Source: Gammaproteobacteria bacterium (lineage in GTDB: Bacteria > Pseudomonadota > Gammaproteobacteria > JACKNK01). From it: a DNA stretch of 64,000 bases. Shown piece by piece: positions 27,209 through 37,317 of this stretch. The stretch spans positions 124,001-188,000 of the forward strand of contig JACKNK010000003.1 in the NCBI GenBank assembly GCA_024234955.1. The letters are read 5' to 3'. How positions within the stretch are numbered: the first letter of the stretch is position 1; every line of letters starts with the position of its first letter. Position numbers and translations under genes: made by a program. Under the pieces are notes generated by a model. The model saw nothing but the letters and a program-made list of their open reading frames with translations. It had not been told where the DNA came from and made no database searches.

Positions 27209-27286
27209 GGTGACATCGCTGGCGTTGGCAGCCATCGGGGCGGCCAGAGCGGAAGCAACGGCGATAGCAAGCAGCTTCTTGTTCAT
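26228..27286 (-). CDS. Outer-membrane porin (copy 1 of a tandem pair)
   Basis: 352-residue general diffusion porin of the Gram-negative Porin_4/OmpC-like group. It has a signal peptide MNKKLLAIAVASALAAPMAANA, a mature start SDVTIYGKMHFSWDY, alternating beta strands, a PNATFSNRNTFVGLAGGFGTVLMGRHDTPYK loop-3-like region and a terminal Phe (GIVHTF) used by the BAM complex. From residue ~27 on it is identical to the neighbouring copy, down to the DNA level. Its promoter and signal sequence differ from those of copy 2, so the two genes can be regulated separately. Confidence 0.95.
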   Translation of the reverse strand: MNKKLLAIAVASALAAPMAANASDVTIYGKMHFSWDYVDTNNVGGVDASDDVTGVAKSSRIGFKGSEDLGDGMSAVWQVEGAVPNATFSNRNTFVGLAGGFGTVLMGRHDTPYKISTGSLDIFGDTIADYNSIIGQTNNAAGTANVNAFDLRVGQTVAYITPNLNGFTGAIARVSTKNPEASGNDEQAAWSLAGMYSNGPLFASLAYEKHSGAAAGNSTTTQNEKAWKLGLGYSFGDGKIGFIYEDISHEASNSRAERNAWLVNYAHTFGNNVFKIAYGVAGDSDVAGANDGADNLSLGLEHKFSKRTSIYGIYTAMDNDAGANYGFNTAAGYAAVTGRNVDALSFGIVHTF

Positions 27287-27334
27287 ATGTTAAATCTCCA
27301 AAGAGAGTGGATGAATTGCGTTAAGCGCGAGCGA

Positions 27335-27363
27335 ATTGTATGCACGCCAGTGCAGAAATGCAA
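27335..27363 (-). promoter_or_regulatory. Predicted sigma-70 promoter of porin copy 1
   Basis: On the minus strand TTGCAT (27358-27363) is followed after 17 bp by TACAAT (27335-27340), a good sigma-70 promoter about 48 bp before the start codon. Confidence 0.7.
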
Positions 27364-27462
27364 CACCAATGTATAAAAAAAGAGACACTCGTTGTTTTAT
27401 GTATCACAGCAGACACATTAGCGCAGACTCCCAGAACGAGACTGCCCCCCAACAAAAAAAAA

Positions 27463-27482
27463 CGGGCTCCCGAGGGAGCCCG
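27463..27482. terminator. Terminator of porin gene 2
   Basis: Same hairpin as after porin 1: a 9-10-bp GC stem with a two-base loop, preceded by an A9 run and followed by a T run. It lies between the two porin genes and should block read-through into the copy 1 promoter. Confidence 0.9.
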
Positions 27483-28505
27483 CTTTTTCCAACTTAAGCA
27501 GTTCGGGTTGATACCCGAAACAACTTAGAAGGTGTGCACGATACCGAAGGACAGGGCATCGACGTTACGACCGGTGACCGCAGCGTAGCCGGCCGCAGTG
27601 TTGAAGCCGTAGTTGGCGCCCGCATCGTTATCCATGGCGGTGTAGATACCATAGATGCTGGTGCGCTTGCTGAACTTGTGCTCCAGACCCAGGCTCAGGT
27701 TGTCCGCACCGTCGTTGGCACCGGCAACATCGCTGTCACCCGCAACACCGTAGGCAATCTTGAATACGTTGTTGCCGAAGGTGTGGGCGTAGTTGACCAA
27801 CCAGGCATTACGCTCGGCACGGCTGTTGCTGGCTTCATGAGAAATGTCTTCGTAGATGAAGCCAATCTTGCCGTCGCCGAAGGAATAACCCAGGCCCAAC
27901 TTCCAGGCCTTTTCGTTCTGGGTCGTGGTGGAGTTACCGGCCGCAGCACCAGAATGCTTTTCGTAAGCAAGAGAAGCGAACAGCGGGCCGTTGCTGTACA
28001 TACCGGCCAGGGACCATGCAGCCTGCTCGTCGTTACCAGAAGCTTCCGGATTCTTGGTGGAGACACGGGCGATGGCGCCGGTGAAGCCGTTCAGGTTCGG
28101 GGTGATGTACGCAACAGTCTGGCCAACGCGAAGGTCGAAGGCGTTGACGTTGGCGGTACCAGCGGCGTTGTTGGTCTGACCGATGATGCTGTTGTAGTCA
28201 GCAATGGTGTCGCCAAAGATATCCAGGCTACCGGTGGAAATCTTGTACGGGGTGTCATGACGACCCATCAGGACCGTACCGAAACCGCCAGCCAAGCCAA
28301 CGAACGTGTTGCGGTTGGAGAACGTGGCGTTCGGCACGGCACCTTCAACCTGCCAAACGGCAGACATGCCGTCGCCCAGATCTTCAGAACCCTTGAAACC
28401 AATGCGCGAAGACTTGGCAACACCGGTCACATCGTCCGACGCGTCGACGCCGCCGACATTGTTGGTGTCAACGTAGTCCCACGAAAAATGCATCTTGCCG
28501 TAGAT
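27463..28505. repeat. 1043-bp direct repeat, copy B (porin 2 body plus terminator)
   Basis: Second copy of the identical block, offset by 1297 bp. The signal-peptide codons of the two genes (upstream of 27208 and 28505) differ at many positions, as do the promoters, so the flanks have diverged while the block stays uniform. Confidence 0.92.
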
Positions 28506-28583
28506 CACGTTGTCGTTGGCGTTAGCGGCCAAAGGGGCCATCACAGCAGCAGAGATAGCGATGGCGAGCAGCTTCTTGTTCAT
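27525..28583 (-). CDS. Outer-membrane porin (copy 2 of a tandem pair)
   Basis: 352-residue porin with a mature barrel identical to that of copy 1 except for the first residues (NDNVIYGK versus SDVTIYGK) and with a different signal peptide (MNKKLLAIAISAAVMAPLAANA). It ends in the BAM-recognised Phe. An open frame extends upstream to 28634, but ATG 28583 is the proper start because it yields the signal peptide. It lies upstream of copy 1 in the direction of transcription, with its own promoter and terminator. Confidence 0.95.
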   Translation of the reverse strand: MNKKLLAIAISAAVMAPLAANANDNVIYGKMHFSWDYVDTNNVGGVDASDDVTGVAKSSRIGFKGSEDLGDGMSAVWQVEGAVPNATFSNRNTFVGLAGGFGTVLMGRHDTPYKISTGSLDIFGDTIADYNSIIGQTNNAAGTANVNAFDLRVGQTVAYITPNLNGFTGAIARVSTKNPEASGNDEQAAWSLAGMYSNGPLFASLAYEKHSGAAAGNSTTTQNEKAWKLGLGYSFGDGKIGFIYEDISHEASNSRAERNAWLVNYAHTFGNNVFKIAYGVAGDSDVAGANDGADNLSLGLEHKFSKRTSIYGIYTAMDNDAGANYGFNTAAGYAAVTGRNVDALSFGIVHTF

Positions 28584-28632
28584 TTCAGTGAAGTCCTCAG
28601 AGAATAGGGAGGGAAAACCAGTTACGACGCAC

Positions 28633-28661
28633 ATGTTATGCAGGATAGATCAAAATTGCAA
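28633..28661 (-). promoter_or_regulatory. Predicted sigma-70 promoter of porin copy 2
   Basis: On the minus strand TTGCAA (28656-28661) is followed after 17 bp by TAACAT (28633-28638). The -35 box overlaps a 15-nt motif (28656-28670) that recurs upstream of the LolA-like gene at 61746-61760. Confidence 0.65.
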
Positions 28662-28670
28662 CAACGCTGT

Positions 28671-28886
28671 ATCAAAATAACAACAACAAATTATGACGTG
28701 GTCAATTATATCGTCGGTTATAAGGGCTTTGGAAATCACCACATCTAACTGGGCGTCACGCCCAATCCCGGTTTTTCCGTTATGAAACCGGTCGCACTTA
28801 AAGGCCCCTCAGCCTCTCACTCCGGGATTCTGCGCAAGCTAGAGGTCGTATTGGTGGTATCACCGCATTCCGACGCATAGCAAAAA
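28671..28886. other. Gene-free interval upstream of porin 2
   Basis: The 28584-28999 gap holds the porin 2 leader and promoter and the terminator of the repeat-protein gene. The remaining ~215 bp show no gene, only an A/T-rich part near 28670-28720. Confidence 0.5.
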
Positions 28887-28912
28887 GCCCCGATGGGAAA
28901 TTCCATCGGGGC
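28887..28912 (-). terminator. Terminator of the repeat-protein gene
   Basis: A 10-bp perfect GC stem (28887-28896 and 28903-28912) with a 6-nt loop, flanked by AAAAA and TTTT, about 90 bp after the stop codon of the gene ending at 29000. Confidence 0.88.
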
Positions 28913-28999
28913 TTTTCAGCGACCTGGCCGCCCATTCCGGCAAACCAAGCCAGACCAAGCAGATCAGGCTAACCAGATCAGCGGCTGCGAAACACTCGA

Positions 29000-30496
29000 T
29001 CAGCTACCGACCTTGGAGGTCATCGCCGCCTGATAGGCCTCCTTCATGGCCTTGACCTGGGTGTCCATGGCCGCACGCTGCTGGTCAGCCATATCCTGCC
29101 AATACTTCGCGACGAGCTCACGCTGCTGTTCAACCTGCTCCCGCATCGCCTTGGCGCGGGCTTCAATCGCAGTACGGGTTTCTTCGCTGGAAATGTCGCC
29201 GAGAATTCCGAGGGTCGGCAGTTTCGGCATGGATGCTTCCGCTGCCTTGCGCAAAGCCTCCGCCTGCGCCTTCGCCTTTTCGAACTGCTCCTTCATCATG
29301 GCCTGAATCTGTTCGCGATCCATGTCCTTGACCTTGCTGAAGTCCGGCGCTTCAAACCCGCTCATGTTTACCGACTTCGGCATCATCGCTTCGATCGCTT
29401 TACGAGCCGCTTCCGAACGCGCCTTGGCAGCTTCGAACTGCTCTTCCATCGCTTTACGGACCTGCTCACGATCCATATTGGAGAAATCGATCGCCTTGGG
29501 GGCTTCGAAACCCGGAACCTGCGGCATGGCCGGCGCCATCGCCGTGATCGCCTTGCGCATGGATTCGGCACGAGCTTTCGCGGCTTCGAACTGGGCCTTG
29601 ATCGCGGCCTTCGCTTCGTCGGTCGTCATGCCCTTGAAATCAATCATTTCAGGCGCTTCGTAACCGGCCACCTGGGGCATCGCCGGCATTTTCGGCATCC
29701 CGGCTTCAAACGCCTTGCGCTGGGCTTCGGCCTGGGCCTTGGCGGCCTCAAACTTCTCTTCCATCAACTTACGGATCTGATCGCGATCCATGTCCTTCAT
29801 CGCCGCAAAGTCCGGCGCCTGCATCGCAGACGGCACTTCCGGCATTTTCGGCATATAAGCGGACATCGCCTTCTGGGCCGCCTCGGCGCGCGCCTTAGCT
29901 GCGTCGAACTGTTCTTCCATCAGCTTGCGGACCTGATCGCGATCCATGTCCTTCATCGCCGCAAAGTCCGGCGCCTTCGGCGCTTCCGGCATCCACACAC
30001 CCATCGCCGTGCGCGCGGCTTCGGCACGCGCTTCCGCCTGGGCGACCTGAGCATCAAACCAGGTCTTCATGGTGTCCTGATCGAAACCGCTCGGCTGTTC
30101 CATCTTCGGCAAATCCGGCAACCACGGTGCAATCGCCTTCAGTTGCGCGTGCTGCTGATCGACCAGTCTGGCGTACTGCAACATGGCCTTTTCGCGCGCT
30201 TCAGCGAATGCCGCCTTGGCCGTTTCGATATTGTTGACGTTCTCGGCAAGTACCGGCTCTGGAATTCCATAGGCATCACGCAGCGTCTTCATCTGTGATT
30301 CGATCGCCGCTTTCTGCTCTTCCATCCGTGCGCGCGCAGCCTCAATGGAGGCTTTGACCGCAGCCTGCTGCTCCACAAAGTACGGGTTAGCGGCCAAGGC
30401 TTGAGTGGGCTCGGCGGTCTCGGTCGCAGCAACAGCGGTGATAACAGTGGTGGCCATCATCGCGGCAACCAGCGTCTTGAAGGAGAACGTACGCAT
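29000..30496 (-). CDS. Secreted helical repeat protein of unknown function
   Basis: 498 residues with a signal peptide (MRTFSFKTLVAAMMATTVITAVAA). I recognise no family. Residues ~130-430 hold five to six units of about 50 residues, each with an APDF or IDF entry, a KDMDRDQxRKLMEE-like acidic/basic stretch, EAAKARAEAxRKA and a Met/Pro hinge (MPKMP). The two clearest units start at about residues 176 and 228. The flanks (residues 40-125 and 435-490) are also helical and Gln/Ala-rich, suggesting a long periplasmic coiled-coil or helical-bundle protein. No cysteines were noted. It has its own promoter and terminator, so it is a single-gene transcript. The composition suits a structural or scaffold role, but that is only a guess. 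Confidence 0.85.
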   Translation of the reverse strand: MRTFSFKTLVAAMMATTVITAVAATETAEPTQALAANPYFVEQQAAVKASIEAARARMEEQKAAIESQMKTLRDAYGIPEPVLAENVNNIETAKAAFAEAREKAMLQYARLVDQQHAQLKAIAPWLPDLPKMEQPSGFDQDTMKTWFDAQVAQAEARAEAARTAMGVWMPEAPKAPDFAAMKDMDRDQVRKLMEEQFDAAKARAEAAQKAMSAYMPKMPEVPSAMQAPDFAAMKDMDRDQIRKLMEEKFEAAKAQAEAQRKAFEAGMPKMPAMPQVAGYEAPEMIDFKGMTTDEAKAAIKAQFEAAKARAESMRKAITAMAPAMPQVPGFEAPKAIDFSNMDREQVRKAMEEQFEAAKARSEAARKAIEAMMPKSVNMSGFEAPDFSKVKDMDREQIQAMMKEQFEKAKAQAEALRKAAEASMPKLPTLGILGDISSEETRTAIEARAKAMREQVEQQRELVAKYWQDMADQQRAAMDTQVKAMKEAYQAAMTSKVGS

Positions 30497-30578
30497 GGTG
30501 GTGACTCCGGAAAGGTCTTGGTAATGAGTGCGGTTTTAAAGACAACCTTGAACGCGACGGAGTCTAGTAGAAATACGT

Positions 30579-30607
30579 TATATAAGCAATAACTAATTAG
30601 GTAGCAA
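30579..30607 (-). promoter_or_regulatory. Predicted sigma-70 promoter of the repeat-protein gene
   Basis: Minus strand: TTGCTA (30602-30607), 17-bp spacer, TATATA (30579-30584), in an A/T-rich patch. The predicted leader is about 75 nt. Confidence 0.7.
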
Positions 30608-30753
30608 TTTATCTGATTGCCAAATTTGGCGTCCACCTGCCAAACATCAACGTCCATAAATCACACTATCCAGATCATCCCCGTACCCGGAGGACGTAAT
30701 ACAATCCGCGATCCTCACGGACCGTCCCAGGAAACACCCGCCAGAAAAGAAAA

Positions 30754-30782
30754 ACCCCCAATCAGCAAAGCCGCTTGGGGGT
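30754..30782 (-). terminator. Terminator after tRNA-Arg
   Basis: On the minus strand an 8-bp stem (ACCCCCAA pairing with TTGGGGGT) with an inner partial hairpin is followed by TTTTTCTTTT, directly after the tRNA CCA end. Confidence 0.88.
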
Positions 30783-30788
30783 CTTGAA

Positions 30789-30865
30789 TGGCGCGCCCGG
30801 AAGGATTCGAACCTCCGACCTTTCGGTTCGTAGCCGAATGCTCTATCCAGCTGAGCTACGGGCGC
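30789..30865 (-). tRNA. tRNA-Arg (anticodon ACG)
   Basis: 77-nt tRNA on the minus strand. The acceptor arms GCGCCCG and CGGGCGC pair fully, the D arm reads GCTCAGCTGGATAGAGC, the anticodon loop CTACGAA gives ACG, the T arm is GGAGGTTCGAATCCTTC-type, and the 3' CCA is encoded. The first anticodon base is normally deaminated to inosine, reading CGU/CGC/CGA. Its position after csrA and tRNA-Ser is the conserved gammaproteobacterial order. Confidence 0.97.
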
Positions 30866-30885
30866 GTGTCTCGAAAGAGCGCGGC

Positions 30886-30914
30886 ATTCTGCCGACGGTA
30901 CTGATGCCTGTCAA
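30886..30914 (-). promoter_or_regulatory. Predicted strong sigma-70 promoter of tRNA-Arg
   Basis: Minus strand: consensus TTGACA (30909-30914), 17-bp spacer, CAGAAT (30886-30891). It lies about 20 bp from the tRNA 5' end and is followed by GC-rich discriminator bases, as for stable-RNA promoters. Confidence 0.8.
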
Positions 30915-31080
30915 GCAGTGCTGGGGTATCAATTTGCGCTCAAAAAACGTTATTGCCGGCTGACCGTTCCGCACTCAGCCTCGCGCCTAAAATCAACATC
31001 AAACACGGCGAATCAAGGACATCGCCAGAAAGACGCTTCCCTACACACCCAGCACTGTTGCCGTAACAAAAGGCCATAAA

Positions 31081-31120
31081 CGAGAACGGGGTCTCCAAAT
31101 ACCCGGAGACCCCGTTCTCG
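31081..31120 (-). terminator. Terminator hairpin after tRNA-Ser
   Basis: A 16-bp perfect inverted repeat (cgagaacggggtctcc and its complement) with an ~8-nt loop, immediately after the tRNA-Ser CCA end in the direction of transcription. The T tract is weak. Confidence 0.75.
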
Positions 31121-31124
31121 TTTA

Positions 31125-31216
31125 TGGCGGAGAAGGAGGGATTCGAACCCTCGATGGGAGTTAAAGCCCATACTCCCTTAGCAGGGGAGCGCCTTCAGCC
31201 GCTCGGCCACCTCTCC
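31125..31216 (-). tRNA. tRNA-Ser (anticodon GCT)
   Basis: 92-nt class II tRNA on the minus strand with acceptor GGAGAGG, D arm GGCCGAGCGGCTGAAGGC, anticodon loop CTGCTAA (GCT, reading AGC/AGU), a long serine-type variable arm, T arm GAGGGTTCGAATCCCTC and encoded CCA. It follows csrA, as in most gammaproteobacteria. Confidence 0.97.
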
Positions 31217-31274
31217 GGGAAAATCACGCTTTCGTCAAATCGCCTTCACTATCGGCGGTCTGGAAAGGCGGCTA

Positions 31275-31303
31275 AGAATACTGAGCACCCCTGGATGCGT
31301 AAA
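31275..31303 (-). promoter_or_regulatory. Predicted promoter of tRNA-Ser
   Basis: Minus strand: TTTACG (31298-31303), 17-bp spacer, TATTCT (31275-31280), downstream of the csrA terminator, so the tRNA can be transcribed independently of csrA. Confidence 0.6.
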
Positions 31304-31337
31304 CCCCCTGAGGCCACTCAACCGTTCTGCGGGCACA

Positions 31338-31373
31338 AAAAAACGCAAATCGAGATACCGACTTGCGTTTTTT
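31338..31373 (-). terminator. Terminator of csrA
   Basis: A 15-bp inverted repeat (31338-31352 and 31359-31373, one mismatch) of the A6...T6 type around a GC core, about 70 bp after the csrA stop codon. It can work in both directions. Confidence 0.85.
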
Positions 31374-31443
31374 ATTCAGATTCGTCGCTTTCGACTTGGC
31401 TCACTGCAGCGTGCCAACGCGTCAACAATCGGTCGTAAAGCGA

Positions 31444-31650
31444 TCAGCGGGGATCGGCGTCCCCGTCCTGCTCATGCTCATGCTCATGCTCATGCTTGAT
31501 GCGCTCGTATATCTCTTCGCGGTGCACCGATACGTCTTTCGGCGCATTGATACCGATGCGCACCTGATTCCCTTTGACGCCGAGCACTGTCACGCTCACT
31601 TCGTCGCCAATCATCAGGGTTTCGCCTACGCGGCGGGTCAAAATCAACAT
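31444..31650 (-). CDS. csrA: Carbon storage regulator CsrA
   Basis: 68-residue RNA-binding global regulator. The N-terminus MLILTRRVGETLMIGDEVSVTVLGVKG and the RIGINAPKDVSVHREEIYERI region carry the RNA-contacting Arg44-type residues and match the family closely. CsrA dimers bind GGA motifs in leaders to control translation and mRNA stability. The tail is unusual: four His-Glu pairs (HEHEHEHE) encoded by four perfect GCTCAT-type hexamers (31470-31493), then QDGDADPR. Conserved position between lysC and tRNA-Ser. Confidence 0.97.
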   Translation of the reverse strand: MLILTRRVGETLMIGDEVSVTVLGVKGNQVRIGINAPKDVSVHREEIYERIKHEHEHEHEQDGDADPR

Positions 31651-31803
31651 CTCCTGGCTCCTTGTCTAATAAGCTTCTTGCAACATTCCAACCGGAAGGA
31701 ATGCAATCAGCACGGTTTCGGGTATACGTCCCGAATTCTGGACCGATTGTAACCCGGCACTACGTAAACGTAAGCCAAGCAATCGGTATGCCAGGAGATT
31801 TGT

Positions 31804-33033
31804 TTATTCCGCATTTACCTCGTCAGCCAGACCGAACTTGCTGTGCAAAGTCCGCACGGCCAGCTCCAGATACTTCTCATCGACAACCACCGAAATCTTG
31901 ATCTCGGAAGTTCCGATCATCTGAATATTAATGTTTTCAGCGGCTAAAGCGCTAAACATGTCACTGGCAATGCCCGCATGCGAGCGCATGCCGACACCGA
32001 CCAGCGACACCTTGACGATCTTGTCATCGCCTTTGACCTGACGCGCACCCAATGCCGACGCCGTGGATTCCAGGATCGCCAGCGCCTTTTTGAAATCGCC
32101 GCGATTGACCGTAAAAGTGAAATCGGTCGTCGCATCTTGCGCCACATTTTGCACAATCATATCGACTTCGATATTCGCGTCGGAGATTGCCGTAAGAATG
32201 CGCGCCGCCACACCGGGCTGATCGGGGACCCCAGTGACCGTAAGCTTGGCCTCGTTACGGTTGAAGGCGATACCGGAAATCAGGGCTTGCTCCATTTGCG
32301 CATCCTCATAGGTAATCAGCGTGCCGGGACCGTCTTCAAAGCTGGACAGCACCCGCAGCGGGACATTGAATTTACCGGCGAACTCCACCGATCGGATTTG
32401 CAGCACTTTCGATCCGAGACTCGCCATTTCGAGCATTTCCTCGAAGGTGATGCGATCCAGACGACGCGCCTTGGGTTCGACGCGAGGGTCCGTCGTATAG
32501 ACGCCATCCACATCGGTATAGATCTGGCACTCATCGCCTTTCAGCGCGGCCGCTAGCGCAACGGCGGTCGTATCGGACCCGCCACGACCCAGCGTGGTGA
32601 TGTTGCCGAACTCATCGACACCCTGGAAACCGGCGACAACGACCACGCGCCCTTCTTCCAGATCACCCAGAACTCGGTCGCCATCGATCTCCTGGATGCG
32701 GGCCTTGTTGTGCGCGCTATCGGTGCGGATATGAACCTGTGACCCGGTATAGGACACGGCCGGGCAATCGATGTCGTTGAGCGCCATCGCCAGAAGCGCG
32801 ATGGTGACCTGTTCGCCAGTGGACAAGAGCACGTCAACTTCACGGGGCACCGCATTGCTTGCAACGGCGCTGGCGAGGCCGAGCAGACGATCGGTTTCAC
32901 CGCTCATCGCCGACACCACCACGATGACGCGATTGCCTTCGTCGCGACAACGCTTGACGCGCCATGCGACGTTCTGAATTCGCTCCGGCGAGCCGACAGA
33001 TGTGCCGCCGTACTTCTGAACGATAAGTGCCAT
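31804..33033 (-). CDS. lysC: Aspartate kinase
   Basis: 409-residue monofunctional aspartokinase, the first step toward Lys, Thr, Met and diaminopimelate. It has an N-terminal amino-acid-kinase domain (VQKYGGTSVGSPERIQNVA; LGRGGSDTTAVALAAAL; IYTDVDGVYTTDPR) and two C-terminal ACT domains (KLTVTGVPDQPGVAARI and SLVGVGMRSHAGIA) that give feedback inhibition. The size is that of the alpha-type enzyme. No lysine riboswitch is possible in the 74-bp gap to alaS; lysC may be read from the alaS promoter. Confidence 0.96.
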   Translation of the reverse strand: MALIVQKYGGTSVGSPERIQNVAWRVKRCRDEGNRVIVVVSAMSGETDRLLGLASAVASNAVPREVDVLLSTGEQVTIALLAMALNDIDCPAVSYTGSQVHIRTDSAHNKARIQEIDGDRVLGDLEEGRVVVVAGFQGVDEFGNITTLGRGGSDTTAVALAAALKGDECQIYTDVDGVYTTDPRVEPKARRLDRITFEEMLEMASLGSKVLQIRSVEFAGKFNVPLRVLSSFEDGPGTLITYEDAQMEQALISGIAFNRNEAKLTVTGVPDQPGVAARILTAISDANIEVDMIVQNVAQDATTDFTFTVNRGDFKKALAILESTASALGARQVKGDDKIVKVSLVGVGMRSHAGIASDMFSALAAENINIQMIGTSEIKISVVVDEKYLELAVRTLHSKFGLADEVNAE

Positions 33034-33107
33034 AAGGCAAGACCCTGGGAGGAAAAAAGGGCGCGATTAAAGCGCAAACATCGGATTTACGTAAAGTGGC
33101 GGCCTCT

Positions 33108-35732
<2,625 letters not shown>

Positions 35733-35771
35733 GAGCGGTAGATCACTTGAAAGTTGGCATGAAGTGGTGAC

Positions 35772-36245
35772 TCAACCGGGAACGACCTCACGGGTAATGT
35801 CGTTCGGAAACCCCCGGTATTCGAGAAATTTTCGCTGTTTTGCGGCATCGCGGAAATCGGCCGGATTGCCACTGCCGAAGCGCTTGGCGCGGACCATCTC
35901 GGCGCGTTCGTACCAATCGACGTCAAGCTGCGCAAGCGCCGTATCGATCCGCTTGGCATCGACGCCGCGCTCCTTGAGTTCGGCGCGCAGACGATACGGG
36001 CCGTAGCCCCGTTCGCAGCGCTGCCGAGCGTAGCTCTCGGCGAAGCGCGCATCGCTCTGCAATCCTTCACTGGCCAGCTCATCGAGTGCCGTCTCGACGA
36101 GCGGTTCCGGATAGTCTCGCTGCGCCAGCTTGAAACGCAACTCGCGTTGCGAATGTTCCCGACGCGCGAGGAGACGGATCGCCGCCTCGCGGACATCAGC
36201 CAGCGACGGTGCGCCGTTCTCCTCGTCCAGCGATGGCGAGATCAG
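35772..36245 (-). CDS. recX: RecA regulator RecX, start probably CTG
   Basis: About 157 residues with three RecX-type helical repeats (AIRLLARREHSQRELRFKL; LASEGLQSDARFAESYARQRCERGYGPYRLRAELKERG; KFLEYRGFPNDI). RecX binds and modulates RecA filaments. The conserved N-terminus clearly begins upstream of the first ordinary start (TTG 36140), yet the frame from its upstream stop (36249-36251) to that TTG has no ATG, GTG or TTG. The best candidate is CTG 36245, overlapping the recA stop, with a perfect GGAGG seven bases upstream inside the recA 3' end. ATC at 36242 cannot be excluded. Translational coupling with recA is expected. Confidence 0.82.
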   Translation of the reverse strand: MISPSLDEENGAPSLADVREAAIRLLARREHSQRELRFKLAQRDYPEPLVETALDELASEGLQSDARFAESYARQRCERGYGPYRLRAELKERGVDAKRIDTALAQLDVDWYERAEMVRAKRFGSGNPADFRDAAKQRKFLEYRGFPNDITREVVPG

Positions 36246-37273
36246 TCCTCAACCTCCACGGTATCTTCCTCACTCGCGGAGGCCGCGACCAGCAACTTGC
36301 CGCGCAAGGCCGTCTCGATCTGCTCGGCGACGCTGGGATTGTCCTTCAACCACTGGCGAACGTTGTCCTTGCCCTGGCCGATGCGGTCCCCGTTATAGCT
36401 GTACCAGGCGCCCGCCTTGTCAATCAGACCATTGGCGACGCCCATGTCGATCAACTCACCCTCGCGGGACGTACCCTCCCCGTAAAGGATCTCGAACTCA
36501 GTCTGTTTGAACGGCGGCGCCACCTTGTTCTTGACCACTTTGACGCGGGTCTGGTTGCCGATGACCTCATCGCCTTTCTTGATTGCGCCGATGCGGCGAA
36601 TATCAAGGCGGACCGAGGCATAGAACTTGAGCGCGTTACCGCCGGTGGTGGTTTCCGGGTTGCCGAACATGACACCGATCTTCATGCGGATCTGGTTGAT
36701 GAAGATGACCATGGTGTTGGAACGCTTGATGTTGCCGGTCAGCTTGCGCAAAGCCTGCGACATCAGACGCGCCTGCAGGCCGACATGGGAATCGCCCATT
36801 TCGCCTTCGATTTCCGCCTTTGGCGTCAGCGCGGCCACCGAGTCCACGACCACCACATCGATGGCCCCGGAACGAACCAGCATGTCGGCGATTTCCAGAG
36901 CCTGTTCACCGGTATCCGGTTGCGAGACCAGCAGATCGTCAACATTGACGCCAAGCTTGGCGGCATAGGTCGGGTCGAGCGCATGTTCGGCATCGACAAA
37001 GGCGCAGGTGCCACCCTTTTTCTGCGCTTCGGCAATCACCTGCAGCGTCAGCGTGGTCTTGCCGGAGGACTCCGGCCCGTAGATTTCGATGACGCGTCCC
37101 TTGGGAAGGCCGCCAATACCCAGCGCAATATCCAGCCCCAGGGAGCCGGTCGAGACGGCCTCGATGTCACGCGCGGCAGCGTTGTCGCCCATGCGCATCA
37201 CGGCGCCTTTGCCGAACTGCTTCTCGATCTGGCTGAGTGCGGCAGCGAGGGCTTTCTTTTTATGGTCGTCCAT
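36242..37273 (-). CDS. recA: Recombinase RecA
   Basis: 343-residue recombinase and SOS co-protease. Signature features: QIEKQFGKGAVMRMGD, Walker A GPESSGKTTL, AFVDAEHALDP, ALTPKAEIEGEMGD, loop L2 FINQIRMKIGVMFGNPETTTGGNALKFY. The C-terminus is acidic (SEEDTVEVED), as usual. An in-frame ATG at 37309 exists, but ATG 37273 (MDDHKKKALAAAL) is the family start. I did not find a clear LexA box in the short space to thpR. Confidence 0.98.
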   Translation of the reverse strand: MDDHKKKALAAALSQIEKQFGKGAVMRMGDNAAARDIEAVSTGSLGLDIALGIGGLPKGRVIEIYGPESSGKTTLTLQVIAEAQKKGGTCAFVDAEHALDPTYAAKLGVNVDDLLVSQPDTGEQALEIADMLVRSGAIDVVVVDSVAALTPKAEIEGEMGDSHVGLQARLMSQALRKLTGNIKRSNTMVIFINQIRMKIGVMFGNPETTTGGNALKFYASVRLDIRRIGAIKKGDEVIGNQTRVKVVKNKVAPPFKQTEFEILYGEGTSREGELIDMGVANGLIDKAGAWYSYNGDRIGQGKDNVRQWLKDNPSVAEQIETALRGKLLVAASASEEDTVEVED

Positions 37274-37317
37274 AGCGTCGGTCACCTGTTTGCGATGGCT
37301 GGCAATCAAGCGCGGGA

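Noticed and set aside
26237..27376. 379-residue plus-strand frame opposite porin 1 (and its twin opposite porin 2)
   Set aside because: Shadow of the porin genes. It was useful only to confirm that the DNA of both porin copies is identical.
31470..31493. Possible CRISPR or regulatory repeat in csrA
   Set aside because: Simple hexanucleotide repeat inside a coding region, with no spacers; no CRISPR array was found anywhere in the window.
36140..36140. TTG as the start of recX
   Set aside because: Conserved RecX residues (AIRLLARREHSQREL) are encoded upstream in the same frame, so a start here would remove part of the first repeat.
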